DNA from: Thalassobaculum sp. OXR-137 | GTDB lineage: Bacteria; Pseudomonadota; Alphaproteobacteria; Thalassobaculales; Thalassobaculaceae | Length of the DNA stretch: 64,000 bases | Assembly: GCF_034377285.1 (NCBI RefSeq) | Contig: NZ_CP139715.1 | Span: forward strand, 3,952,001 to 4,016,000 | Direction of reading: 5' to 3' | In this document: piece after piece, positions 8,187 through 15,473 of the stretch | How positions within the stretch are numbered: position 1 is the first letter of the stretch | Layout: the number at the start of each line of letters is the position of its first letter | Translations under genes and position numbers: made by a program | The notes under the pieces: generated by a model | The model's database searches: none | Told to the model about the DNA's origin: nothing | Seen by the model: the letters and a program-made list of their open reading frames with translations, nothing else

Positions 8187-8220
8187 TTTTCGGGCTGGTG
8201 GCGGCTCCACCATGCTCTCC

Positions 8221-9300
8221 ATGAGCAAGAAGGTCACAGACCCCACGCGCCACGAAACCGGTATGGGCGCGGTTATTCAGCTTCCGGATCCGGTCGCCGG
8301 CGTTGCGCCCGAGTGGATCCAGCTGATGCCGCTCGGCCTCATTCAGCCGCGCGACGGACGCCCGCCGTATGAGCTAACCGACACCGCCTCGGTGATCGCG
8401 ACCTCGATCTCGGCGGCCCGTGGCCTGGATCTCCCGATCGACTACGACCACCAGATCGACCTGTCGGCCGTCAAAGGCGTCGGCGGCACGGCCCGCGCCG
8501 CGGGCTGGATCAAAGAGCTTGCCGAGCGGGCCGATGGCATCTGGGGACGCGTCGAGTGGACCGCTGCTGCGGCCCAGGCGATCGCGGCCAAAGAGTATCG
8601 CTTCATCTCCCCGGTCTTCGACTACACGAAGGAAGGCCGGCAGATCGTCCGGCTGCGCCATGCAGCGCTGACGAACAATCCCGCCTTCGTCATGACCGCC
8701 CTTTCCCACCAGCAGCAGCACAAGGAGGTCCAGGTGGACCCGTTCCTGAAAGCATTGCTTGAGGCGCTGGGCCTCAAGGAGGACACCGACCAGGCGACCG
8801 CCCTGGCGCATGTTCAGAAGCTCTCCAGCTCGACGGCGATCGTCACTGCGATGGCCAGCAAGCTCGGCGTGAAGGACACGACCGAGACGGCCCTCGCCGC
8901 TGCGATCGACGAGGCGCGGAAGTCGACCGCGCCCGACCCGTCCAAGTTCGTGCCGATCGAACAGGTCACCGAGCTGCAGACCTCCCTGGCTTCGATCCAG
9001 AAGGAGCTGTCGACCGACAAGGCGACCGCGGCCGTCGATGCGGCGGTGAAGGCCGGGAAGGTCTCGCCGGCGCTGAAGGAATGGGCGACCGCCTACGCCT
9101 CCCAGGATCTCGCCGGCTTCAAGGCCTGGTCGGAGAAGGCGCCGGTGGTTACCGGCACCTCGGGCCTCGCCGCTCAGCCCCAGAAGGGCGAGGACGGGCT
9201 CTCCGAGATCGACCGCGCGATCGCGTCCCAGATGGGCGTGCCGCTCGAGGACTTCAAAAAGACCCGCCAGGCAGAGCTTGGCGTGCAGGCGGAGGGCTGA
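8221..9300 (+). CDS. Head maturation protease with scaffold domain, Mu gpI/Z-like
   Basis: The 359-aa product matches the Mu I protease family: the N-terminal domain (about 15-165) carries the QLMPLGLIQPRDGRP and LPIDYDHQ motifs and the RFISPVFDY and AALTNNPAF blocks. The C-terminal half is an Ala/Glu/Lys-rich helical scaffold. A perfect AAGGAGGT at 8722-8729 stands 5 bases before an in-frame GTG at 8734 (residue 172), a likely separate start for the scaffold, as for Mu gpZ. Candidate N-termini are ATG 8212, 8221 and 8263; none has a strong ribosome site, so the exact start is uncertain. Confidence 0.88.
   Translation: MSKKVTDPTRHETGMGAVIQLPDPVAGVAPEWIQLMPLGLIQPRDGRPPYELTDTASVIATSISAARGLDLPIDYDHQIDLSAVKGVGGTARAAGWIKELAERADGIWGRVEWTAAAAQAIAAKEYRFISPVFDYTKEGRQIVRLRHAALTNNPAFVMTALSHQQQHKEVQVDPFLKALLEALGLKEDTDQATALAHVQKLSSSTAIVTAMASKLGVKDTTETALAAAIDEARKSTAPDPSKFVPIEQVTELQTSLASIQKELSTDKATAAVDAAVKAGKVSPALKEWATAYASQDLAGFKAWSEKAPVVTGTSGLAAQPQKGEDGLSEIDRAIASQMGVPLEDFKKTRQAELGVQAEG
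8734..9300 (+). CDS. Internally started scaffold protein (gpZ-like)
   Basis: A 188-aa product in the same frame as the protease, from GTG 8734 behind AAGGAGGT with 5-base spacing. This is the strongest Shine-Dalgarno near either end of the gene. Mu makes its scaffold Z from an internal start in gene I in the same way. The predicted protein is the helical C-terminal part only, suited to an internal capsid scaffold. Independent expression is inferred. Confidence 0.55.
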   Translation: MDPFLKALLEALGLKEDTDQATALAHVQKLSSSTAIVTAMASKLGVKDTTETALAAAIDEARKSTAPDPSKFVPIEQVTELQTSLASIQKELSTDKATAAVDAAVKAGKVSPALKEWATAYASQDLAGFKAWSEKAPVVTGTSGLAAQPQKGEDGLSEIDRAIASQMGVPLEDFKKTRQAELGVQAEG

Positions 9301-9303
9301 TCC

Positions 9304-10143
9304 ATGACGGCGCTGACCGGAGATCGCAACACGCCCGAGCGTTCGGGCGAACTGGTGGTGCTGCTGGTCGCGGCCGCCACCACCATCCATGCCGGCTCCC
9401 TGGTGGTCCTGAACGGCGGCTATGCCGAGCCGGGCTCGACCGCCACCGGGCTGATCGCCGTCGGCCGGGCCGAGGAGCAGGTCGACAACAGCCTCGGGGC
9501 CAACGGCGCGAAGTCGGTGAAGGTGAAGCGCGGCGTCTTCCAGTACGCCAACAGCGAAGGCGGCGACGCGATCACGGCCGCCAACATCCACAGTGCCTGC
9601 TACATCGTCGATGATCAGACGGTGGCCAAGACGTCGGACACCGGCGCCCGGTCGCGGGCTGGACGGATTATCGACGTCGATACCCGCGGGGTGTGGGTCC
9701 TGGTCGGCAACGGTCCGTTCGACAGCGATGCCGGCGCACTGCTCGACCAGAACAATCTGGACGACGTCGACGACGCGGCTACGGCGCGGGCGAACATCGG
9801 CGCCAACCAGGTGGTGCTCTCCGTCCCGGATGCCGCCGCTCTCGACGGCACCGACCCGATCCGGATCGTGAGCCCCGTCGCGGGGATGATCACCAGCATC
9901 CGTTCGGTGATCGACGGCGCCCTGACCACCGGCAACGCCACGCTGACGGCCGCCATCGGCGCGACGCCCGTCACCAACGGCGTGATCACGATCACTCAGG
10001 CGGGCTCCGCCGCCGGTGACGCGGACAGCGCCACGCCCTCGGCCGCCAACGTGGTGGCCGCCGGCGATGTCATCACCATCACGCCGGGTGGCACCAACGA
10101 CGCGGCGCGGACCGCGGCGGTCACCCTGCTGATCGAAACCTGA
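9304..10143 (+). CDS. Probable capsid decoration (cement) protein
   Basis: The 279-aa product lies between protease and major capsid genes, as decoration proteins do. Residues 1-130 are beta-rich with the pattern of head-decoration proteins: LIAVGRAEEQVDN, then VKVKRGVFQYAN. A second, Thr/Ala/Gly-rich beta domain from about 160 (DPIRIVSPVAGMITSI and onward) resembles an immunoglobulin-like or receptor-facing display domain. The family call rests on position and composition, not on a clear motif. Confidence 0.62.
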   Translation: MTALTGDRNTPERSGELVVLLVAAATTIHAGSLVVLNGGYAEPGSTATGLIAVGRAEEQVDNSLGANGAKSVKVKRGVFQYANSEGGDAITAANIHSACYIVDDQTVAKTSDTGARSRAGRIIDVDTRGVWVLVGNGPFDSDAGALLDQNNLDDVDDAATARANIGANQVVLSVPDAAALDGTDPIRIVSPVAGMITSIRSVIDGALTTGNATLTAAIGATPVTNGVITITQAGSAAGDADSATPSAANVVAAGDVITITPGGTNDAARTAAVTLLIET

Positions 10144-10158
10144 GCCCCGGAGGCACCC

Positions 10159-11055
10159 TTGGAAGTCAATCGCGCATCGCTGGCTGGGATCAACACCAGC
10201 TTCAACACGATCTTCAACGGCGCCCTGGGCGGCGTCGAGACGACCTGGAACAAGATCGCCATGGAAGTCCCCTCGACCACCCGCGAGAACGACTATCGCT
10301 GGCTCGCCAAGCTGCAGGGCATGCGGCGGTGGGTTGGCGACCGTGTCATCAACAACGTGGCCAAGGATGGCTACAAGGTCGAGAACGAAGCGTTCGAGAA
10401 CACGATCGGCGTAGATCGCGATGACATCGAGGACGATCAGATCGGGGTCTACAACCCGTTGGTCGCCGACCTGGGTCAGACGGCGGCCGAGCACCCGGAC
10501 TTTCTGGTCTGGAACCTGCTGAAGTCCGGCTTCACTGAGGCCTGCTACGACGGCCAGTATTTCTTCGACACAGACCACCCGGTGATCGGCGAGAACGGCG
10601 ACGAGCAGAGTGTTTCCAATTTCCAGGGCGGCGCCGGCACCGCCTGGTTCCTGTTGGACACCACGCGGGCGATCAAGCCGCTCATCTTCCAGATGCGCCG
10701 CCGGGCGCAGCTCACAGCGCTGATCAACAACACCGACCCGAACGTCTTCATGGCGAAGCAGTTCGTGTGGGGTGTGGACATGCGCTGCGCTGCCGGGTTC
10801 GGGCTCTGGCAGCTGGCCTATGCGTCGAAGCAGACGCTCAACTCCGAGAACTACTTCGCCGCCCGCGCCGCCATGATGTCCATGACCGGCGACCATGGCC
10901 GCCAGCTGCGGCTGCGCCCGAACCTGCTGGTCGTGCCGCCGAGCCTGGAGAAGAAGGCTCTGGAGGTCCTGAAGGCCGAGCGTGACGCGGCCGGTGCGAC
11001 CAACGTGGCCCAGGGCACGGCCATGCACCACGTCGAACAGTTGCTGGCGGCCTGA
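10159..11055 (+). CDS. Major capsid protein, Mu gpT-like
   Basis: The 298-aa product fits the Mu gpT major head subunit family. The conserved N-terminus (INTSFNTIFNGAL), the Y-x-W-L block (DYRWLAKLQGMRRWVGDR) and YDGQYFFDTDHPVI are all present, and length agrees with gpT (about 300 aa). The start is TTG at 10159 with GGAGG five bases upstream; no ATG is usable without losing the conserved N-terminus. The protein should have the HK97 fold and be assembled on the scaffold encoded upstream. Confidence 0.9.
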   Translation: MEVNRASLAGINTSFNTIFNGALGGVETTWNKIAMEVPSTTRENDYRWLAKLQGMRRWVGDRVINNVAKDGYKVENEAFENTIGVDRDDIEDDQIGVYNPLVADLGQTAAEHPDFLVWNLLKSGFTEACYDGQYFFDTDHPVIGENGDEQSVSNFQGGAGTAWFLLDTTRAIKPLIFQMRRRAQLTALINNTDPNVFMAKQFVWGVDMRCAAGFGLWQLAYASKQTLNSENYFAARAAMMSMTGDHGRQLRLRPNLLVVPPSLEKKALEVLKAERDAAGATNVAQGTAMHHVEQLLAA

Positions 11056-11057
11056 TC

Positions 11058-11423
11058 ATGGCGCGCCCCGGCATCCGGATCTCCGCCCAGCGCGACGGCT
11101 TCCGTCGCGCTGGCGTCCGCCACCCGAAGAAGCCGACCGATTATCCGGTCGACCGCTTCTCCGAGGACCAGCTCCGCCAGTTTCTGGCCGAGCCGATGCT
11201 CTCCGTCTCTCCGGTGGAACTGGAGGACGACGAGGACGACAAGGCCGCCGCCGACAAGGCTGCTGCCGACAAGGCCGCCGCTGACCGGGCCGCTGCCGAC
11301 AAGGCCGCTGCCGACAAGGCCGCTGCCGACAAGGCCGCTGCCGACAACGCCAACGCAGAGAAGGCCAACGCAGAGAAGGCCGACGCAGAGAAGCCTAAGA
11401 AGGGCAGCGGCAAGAGCGCATGA
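11058..11423 (+). CDS. FluMu_N-domain protein with pentapeptide repeats
   Basis: Residues 1-50 match the N-terminal domain of Mu-like prophage FluMu proteins (HI1506 type): GFRRAGVRH, then PVDRFSEDQLRQFLAEPMLSV. After an acidic hinge (ELEDDEDD), residues 62-111 are ten five-residue units, seven of them K/R-AAAD and the last three NANAE, KANAE, KADAE. The tail is Lys/Gly-rich. The repeat should form one long alanine-faced helix. In Mu the gene at this place (gp35) is a minor head gene of unknown role. Confidence 0.8.
   Translation: MARPGIRISAQRDGFRRAGVRHPKKPTDYPVDRFSEDQLRQFLAEPMLSVSPVELEDDEDDKAAADKAAADKAAADRAAADKAAADKAAADKAAADNANAEKANAEKADAEKPKKGSGKSA
11241..11390 (+). repeat. Ten tandem 15-bp units encoding (K/R)AAAD-type pentapeptides
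   Basis: The unit is AAGGCCGCTGCCGAC with small changes. Units differ mostly at third positions (GCC/GCT), and the last three have diverged to NANAE, KANAE and KADAE. Such an array can change copy number by slippage or recombination while keeping the frame, so helix length may vary between relatives. Confidence 0.9.
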
Positions 11424-11839
11424 CCTACGCCACGCAACAGGCCCTGGTCGATCGTTTCGGTGAGCTGGAGATCCTTCAGCTCACCGATCGCGATAACGTC
11501 GGCTCGATCGATGCGGAGGTGGTCGCCTCCGCCTTGGCCGATGCCGACGAGCTGATCGACAGCTACATCGCGGCGCGGGCGGCCCTGCCGCTCGCCACGG
11601 TCCCGGAGCGCCTGGTGCGTGTCGCCGGCGACATTGCCCGCTACTTCCTCCACGCCGATGCGCCGACCGAGCAGGTCCGCACCGCCTACAAAGACTCGCT
11701 CACCTGGCTGCGCGACGTGGCCGCCGGCAAGGCGACGCTCGGCGACGATGGAGTGACCGCCGCCGGGCCGGCGTCCGCGACCATCGAGTTCGTCGGCGAC
11801 GATCGCCTGATGTCCCGAACCGGCCTGAAGGACTTCTGA
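11420..11839 (+). CDS. DUF1320 protein, Mu gp36-like head-tail connector
   Basis: The 139-aa product has the DUF1320 pattern: N-terminal MTYATQQALVDRFGELEI, a helical core with ALADADELIDSYIAAR, and the conserved DIARYFLH segment. Mu gp36 is a head-completion/adaptor-type protein. The ATG overlaps the previous stop by four bases, and the gene for the gpG-like protein follows after two bases. Confidence 0.86.
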   Translation: MTYATQQALVDRFGELEILQLTDRDNVGSIDAEVVASALADADELIDSYIAARAALPLATVPERLVRVAGDIARYFLHADAPTEQVRTAYKDSLTWLRDVAAGKATLGDDGVTAAGPASATIEFVGDDRLMSRTGLKDF

Positions 11840-11841
11840 CC

Positions 11842-12378
11842 ATGGCCGGCTTCTCCGCTTCCCTGTCGATCGACGAGGTCCGCGCGGCGACCGTGCTGTC
11901 GCAGTGGGCGGACGGCGGGCAGGATCTGACGGAGCTGTTGGATCCCATCGGCGCCGCGTTGCGCGACAACGTGCTCGACCGGTTCGAGACGGGCAAGGGT
12001 CCGGACGGGACCGCCTGGCCGAAGAGCCGACGAGCTTCTCAGGAGGGTGGCCAGACGCTGGTTGACAGCGCTCGCCTCCGAAACTCCATGACCTACGAGG
12101 CCTCCGCCGGCGAGGTCATGGTGGGGACCAACGTGATCTATGCGGCCATCCACCAATTCGGTGGCGTGATCCGCGCTAAGACCGAAAAAGGCCTGTCCTT
12201 CACGGTGCCTGGCTTCGCCGCTGAAGGCGGCCAGGAGGGCTTCGTCAACGTCCAGAGCGTGACCATGCCGCCCCGCCCGTTCGTCGGCTTCGGTCCGGAG
12301 GACGAGGCGTCCGTGATCGACATGTTCGAGGCTTGGCTGTTCACCCCGATCGCCATGGCGGCCGGGGGTGCGGCATGA
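11842..12378 (+). CDS. Phage virion morphogenesis protein, Mu gpG-like
   Basis: The 178-aa product fits the phage virion morphogenesis (tail completion, PF05069-type) family: LLDPIGAALRDNVLDRF near the N-terminus, the GTAWPKSRR segment, and TNVIYAAIHQFGG followed by PPRPFVGF. In Mu gpG helps join tails to heads. Here it stands after the DUF1320 gene instead of before gene I, as in B3-type transposable siphophages. Confidence 0.86.
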   Translation: MAGFSASLSIDEVRAATVLSQWADGGQDLTELLDPIGAALRDNVLDRFETGKGPDGTAWPKSRRASQEGGQTLVDSARLRNSMTYEASAGEVMVGTNVIYAAIHQFGGVIRAKTEKGLSFTVPGFAAEGGQEGFVNVQSVTMPPRPFVGFGPEDEASVIDMFEAWLFTPIAMAAGGAA

Positions 12379-12806
12379 CGATCCTGTCGCAGACGATCGC
12401 ACGCCTCCAAGAGGGCAAAGAAGCCAGTGGCCTGGTGCTGATCGAAGGTGTCGCGGAGTTCGCGGCACTCACCGGCAACCCGCCGCGCCACCTGCAACCC
12501 GCTGGCTATGTGATCGCTACGACCGACAGAGCCGGCAAGTCCGAGCTGATCGGGAAGCACCGGCAGCTCGTGACCCGCGGCATCGCTGTCGTGCTGGCGT
12601 TGGGCAACCTGCGGGATCCGCGAGGCGCCGGCGCAAGTCTGGCCATCGAAGACCTGGAGGCGACCGTCACCGCACAGCTGGCGGGGTGGAAGCCGACCGG
12701 GGCCGAGGACTCCATGCAGTTTGCCGGGAGCCGCACCCTCGGCCTGCGCGACCAGGTCGTGTGGCGCCAGCTCGACTTCACCGTCCGAACCAAGCTGCAA
12801 CCGTAG
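12375..12806 (+). CDS. Probable tail terminator/completion protein
   Basis: The 143-aa product is an alpha/beta protein without a named motif. Its size, the position between the gpG-like gene and the tail tube gene, and the pattern of a helix at the start (MTILSQTIARLQEG) followed by alternating strands (GYVIATT, GIAVVLAL) suit the tail terminator that caps the tube. The start overlaps the previous stop by four bases. Confidence 0.62.
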   Translation: MTILSQTIARLQEGKEASGLVLIEGVAEFAALTGNPPRHLQPAGYVIATTDRAGKSELIGKHRQLVTRGIAVVLALGNLRDPRGAGASLAIEDLEATVTAQLAGWKPTGAEDSMQFAGSRTLGLRDQVVWRQLDFTVRTKLQP

Positions 12807-12817
12807 GGAGCCGTCCG

Positions 12818-13111
12818 ATGTCAGGAGGCCAATTCGTCATCGATCCGAAGACCGGCGAGCGCGTGCGCGTCGGCGAACCGCCGAAGTCTCTGAGCCGCGC
12901 CGAGCGTCGGGAGCTGGCGGCCCAGGCCGATAAGAAGGCCGAGCCGTCGGCCGAGAAGCCGGTCCAGGCGCTGCCCAAGCCGGCGGCCGAGCCGAAGTCC
13001 GACAAGCCGTCGCCGCGGCGATCGCCGACGAGCGACAGCAGCCCGCGCCCCCTGGGAACGAGCACCAGCTCGGCGAAGGCGGCGTCCGATTCCTCTAGCG
13101 GTAAGGAGTGA
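12818..13111 (+). CDS. Small low-complexity phage protein
   Basis: The 97-aa product begins with an ordered stretch (GGQFVIDPKTGERVRVGEPP) and becomes Lys/Pro/Ser/Ala-rich and disordered. A good AGGGAG ribosome site precedes the ATG by 7 bases. Similar short proteins sit before the tube gene in some Mu-like siphophages; no function is known to me. Confidence 0.6.
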   Translation: MSGGQFVIDPKTGERVRVGEPPKSLSRAERRELAAQADKKAEPSAEKPVQALPKPAAEPKSDKPSPRRSPTSDSSPRPLGTSTSSAKAASDSSSGKE

Positions 13112-13116
13112 CCGCA

Positions 13117-14379
13117 ATGGCCGACGAAATCTCCATGAACACGGCCGTGCTGTTCAACCAGCTCGAGGAGACATACAACGTCTCTCCGGGTGCGATGGCC
13201 GCCAGCAACGCGGTTCTGATCAAGTCCATGACCGCCGTGCCGCTGACCGGCAACCGGGTCGAGCGCGACATCGTCACGCCGTACTTCGGCGCCAACCCCG
13301 GCAAGCTGGCCGCCAAGCGCGGGACCATGCAGTTCACCGTTGAGGCGACCGGCGCGGGCGAGACGGCGCTCGATGCCGGCCAGGCACCCGCGTTCGGCCG
13401 ACTGCTGCGGCAGGCTGGCACGTCCGAGACTGTCCGTGCGCCGGCGGCGACGATCGCGGCGAGCCCGCCGACGGGCGTCGGCGGCCCCACCGGCACGTTC
13501 ACCTACGCGGCCGGCGACCCCTACGAGGGGATCGTCGATCGCCTGGTCACGCTCCTGTGCACCACCGGGGGTGGGTCTGGCGTTGCGGAGTTCACGGTGA
13601 GCGCGCCGGCCACCAAGCACCTGGCGGCCTACGAGGCGACCGCGCAGGTCATGACGGATGCCACGGACTTCGATCTTCTGCACGGTGCGACCATCACGCC
13701 GACGGTCGGTACCGCCTTCGAGGTCGGCGACAGCTACACGATCCAGCTGTCCCCGCCTGGCTCCTTCTATGCGCCGATCAGCGACACCTTCGAATCCGGT
13801 GAGAGCTTCTTCCAGTATGGCACCAACCGGCATCGCTTCGGCGGGCAGCGCGGCAACGTCACGATCAACGCGGCGGCCGACGGCTACTTCGACCTGCAGT
13901 TCGACTTCATGGGTCTGCCGGGGGTGCGCTCGAGCGAAGAGATCCCGGCCGTCGACTTCTCCGCCTTCCAGGATCCGCTGATCGTCGACGACGACAACTC
14001 GCCCTACGTGGCGCTCGGCGGCGTGGAGATCGTGCTGCGGAGCTTCAACCTCAACGTCGGTCAGAACACCGTCATGCGGTCCCTGGTCGGTCAGAAGAAG
14101 GTCCGCACGTCAGGCCGCGCCTCTTCCGGCACGATCGTGTTCGAGGCGCTGGATCTCGACGACGCCGACTTCTTCGACAACCTGGACGACGGGTCGACCC
14201 TCACCTTCGAGCTGATCCACGGCCTGGTGCGCGGCGAGATCGTCCACCTGACCTGCACGCGGCTGGAGATCACCGGTCTGCAGTACCAGGACGAGGAAGG
14301 CGTGGCGATGTTCTCGGCCAACGTCACCGCGCTCCCGTCCGACGCCGGCAACGACGAGCTGCTGCTGGCGATCAAGTAG
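13117..14379 (+). CDS. Major tail tube protein
   Basis: The 420-aa product has the size and layout of tail tube subunits of B3/RcapMu-like phages: a beta-rich body with FTVEATGAGE and GNVTINAAADGYFDLQFDFMG strands, and a C-terminal block (MRSLVGQKKVRTSGRASSG, GTIVFEALDLDDADFF). AAGGAG lies 8 bases before ATG 13117. It is followed by the chaperone pair and tape measure, the usual tube-G/GT-TMP order of siphoviruses. Confidence 0.78.
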   Translation: MADEISMNTAVLFNQLEETYNVSPGAMAASNAVLIKSMTAVPLTGNRVERDIVTPYFGANPGKLAAKRGTMQFTVEATGAGETALDAGQAPAFGRLLRQAGTSETVRAPAATIAASPPTGVGGPTGTFTYAAGDPYEGIVDRLVTLLCTTGGGSGVAEFTVSAPATKHLAAYEATAQVMTDATDFDLLHGATITPTVGTAFEVGDSYTIQLSPPGSFYAPISDTFESGESFFQYGTNRHRFGGQRGNVTINAAADGYFDLQFDFMGLPGVRSSEEIPAVDFSAFQDPLIVDDDNSPYVALGGVEIVLRSFNLNVGQNTVMRSLVGQKKVRTSGRASSGTIVFEALDLDDADFFDNLDDGSTLTFELIHGLVRGEIVHLTCTRLEITGLQYQDEEGVAMFSANVTALPSDAGNDELLLAIK

Positions 14380-14399
14380 ATCCCAAGCGAAACCGAGGA

Positions 14400-14439
14400 G
14401 GGCCTCGCCGCACCCGACACCCAATGGCCGGCGAGGCCC
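14400..14439 (+). terminator. Hairpin after the tail tube gene
   Basis: Perfect 10-base arms GGGCCTCGCC (14400-14409) and GGCGAGGCCC (14430-14439) enclose a 20-base loop. It lies 20 bases after the tube stop in one of the few real gaps of the late region. No T-run follows, so it may work as a partial terminator or as an mRNA 3' end that raises tube protein over downstream products. Confidence 0.5.
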
Positions 14440-14547
14440 GACGATCCGGGAGTAGGCCCGCAGCTGGGCGGACAGCTGCTGAACGCGGGAGCTATGGCGC
14501 GTGACAGCCGGGAGAGACCGGCAACCGTTGTCTCAGAGGAGAGCCGC

Positions 14548-15081
14548 ATGGCGCCCAGGAAACAGAAGCACGAGGACATCGACGCCTCGGACATTCCCCT
14601 CGATGCGTTCGAGGAAGGCGGCCTGTTCGTCTTCGATGCCCGCCCGGTGGTCCGCAACTGGCCGGCTCGGATCCGTGTGCCGATCGGCGATGGCCAGTTC
14701 CAGACGCACGAGATCCGGATCGACGTCGACTACCTGGACATGGACGCCTACATGCAGCTGCAGCAGGACATGACGGACTATGCGGCCAAGGGCGGCAAGC
14801 ACGGCGACGCCGCCGACCCGCTCTACAAGCACCTGAAGGGCTGGTCTGGGATCGCCGCCCAGGGCAAGGGCGCGCTCGGTTATTCCGATGCCGCGAAGAG
14901 TCAGCTACTGCGCGACCCGCGGATCCGCGGCGCCGTGATGGAAGCCACCGCCCGCATGGTCCTGGGGATCGAGGAAAAAAACTCCGAGACGCCGCCCGAA
15001 GATGGGCAACCGCAGGCCGGCGGGCCAAACCGCGCGGCACGTCGGGCGGCGGAGGCGAAGACCAGGAAGGCTACGGAATAG
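14548..15081 (+). CDS. Tail assembly chaperone (G-like product)
   Basis: The 177-aa product starts at ATG 14548 behind AGAGGAGAG; an upstream in-frame ATG at 14494 lacks a ribosome site. It is the shorter of the two tail chaperones that coat the tape measure during tail assembly, by position between tube and tape measure genes. Its frame carries the slippery heptamer A-AAA-AAC at 14976-14982, where a fraction of ribosomes would shift back one base and enter the next frame. The C-terminus after the site (SETPPEDGQPQAGG and onward) is low in complexity. Confidence 0.82.
   Translation: MAPRKQKHEDIDASDIPLDAFEEGGLFVFDARPVVRNWPARIRVPIGDGQFQTHEIRIDVDYLDMDAYMQLQQDMTDYAAKGGKHGDAADPLYKHLKGWSGIAAQGKGALGYSDAAKSQLLRDPRIRGAVMEATARMVLGIEEKNSETPPEDGQPQAGGPNRAARRAAEAKTRKATE
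14976..14982 (+). promoter_or_regulatory. Programmed -1 frameshift site A-AAA-AAC
   Basis: In the chaperone frame the codons read GAA AAA AAC, giving the classic X-XXY-YYZ heptamer. After a slip the -1 frame is open without a stop from 14982 to 15470. This is the conserved G/GT mechanism of siphovirus tail chaperones. Confidence 0.85.
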
Positions 15082-15473
15082 CCGATCAGTTGCGCGATGC
15101 CGGTCAGGACGTCGACGCCTTCCTCGACGCACAGCGCCGGCGACGCGCCCGTCAACGCCGGCGGGAGCGGGAGCTGCCGGCGACCAGGCCGGCCTATCCG
15201 ATCCTGCCGGCCAATACCGAGGCAGTGATGGTGTTTCAGCGGTGCCAGACCCAATGGACGTATGCCGGCGACCCGCCGGCCCATACGGGTCTGCGCGTCG
15301 AGGCCGTCACCGCAGTGATTGATGCGCTCGGCGTCCCGGCTGAGCGCCGGTCCGATCTGCTCGGCCGGATCCAGATCATCGAGATGAAGGCGCTCGAGGT
15401 GCTCAACCGGATCCGGATGGCGGACCTGGCCCGGATCCGCCGACAGCAACCCCGGCCGGCGAGGTCGCGATGA
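14982..15473 (+). CDS. Tail assembly chaperone T-domain, made by -1 frameshift
   Basis: This frame has no credible start of its own and would be read as the extension of the upstream product: 145 residues of G followed by 163 residues here, a 308-aa fusion. The T part is Arg-rich early (AQRRRRARQRRRERELP) and then helical, ending four bases into the tape measure start (ATGA). In lambda the GT product recruits tube subunits to the tape measure. The fusion is inferred from frame geometry and the heptamer. Confidence 0.75.
   Translation, partial: LRDAARRWATAGRRAKPRGTSGGGGEDQEGYGIADQLRDAGQDVDAFLDAQRRRRARQRRRERELPATRPAYPILPANTEAVMVFQRCQTQWTYAGDPPAHTGLRVEAVTAVIDALGVPAERRSDLLGRIQIIEMKALEVLNRIRMADLARIRRQQPRPARSR

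Noticed and set aside
7856-8246. Short minus-strand frames in the gap before the protease gene
   Set aside because: They run against the late transcription direction, have poor starts and overlap the palindrome and repeat sites.
8374-11031. An 885-codon open frame on the minus strand across the head genes
   Set aside because: It lies antisense to well-recognised protease, decoration and capsid genes. Its composition (His, Arg, Gly, Val, Asp rich) is that of a GC-rich antisense frame, and it has no domain or ribosome site.
11241-11390. The 15-bp repeat array as a CRISPR-like or regulatory repeat
   Set aside because: It is in frame within a coding sequence, has no spacers, and is explained by the pentapeptide repeat.
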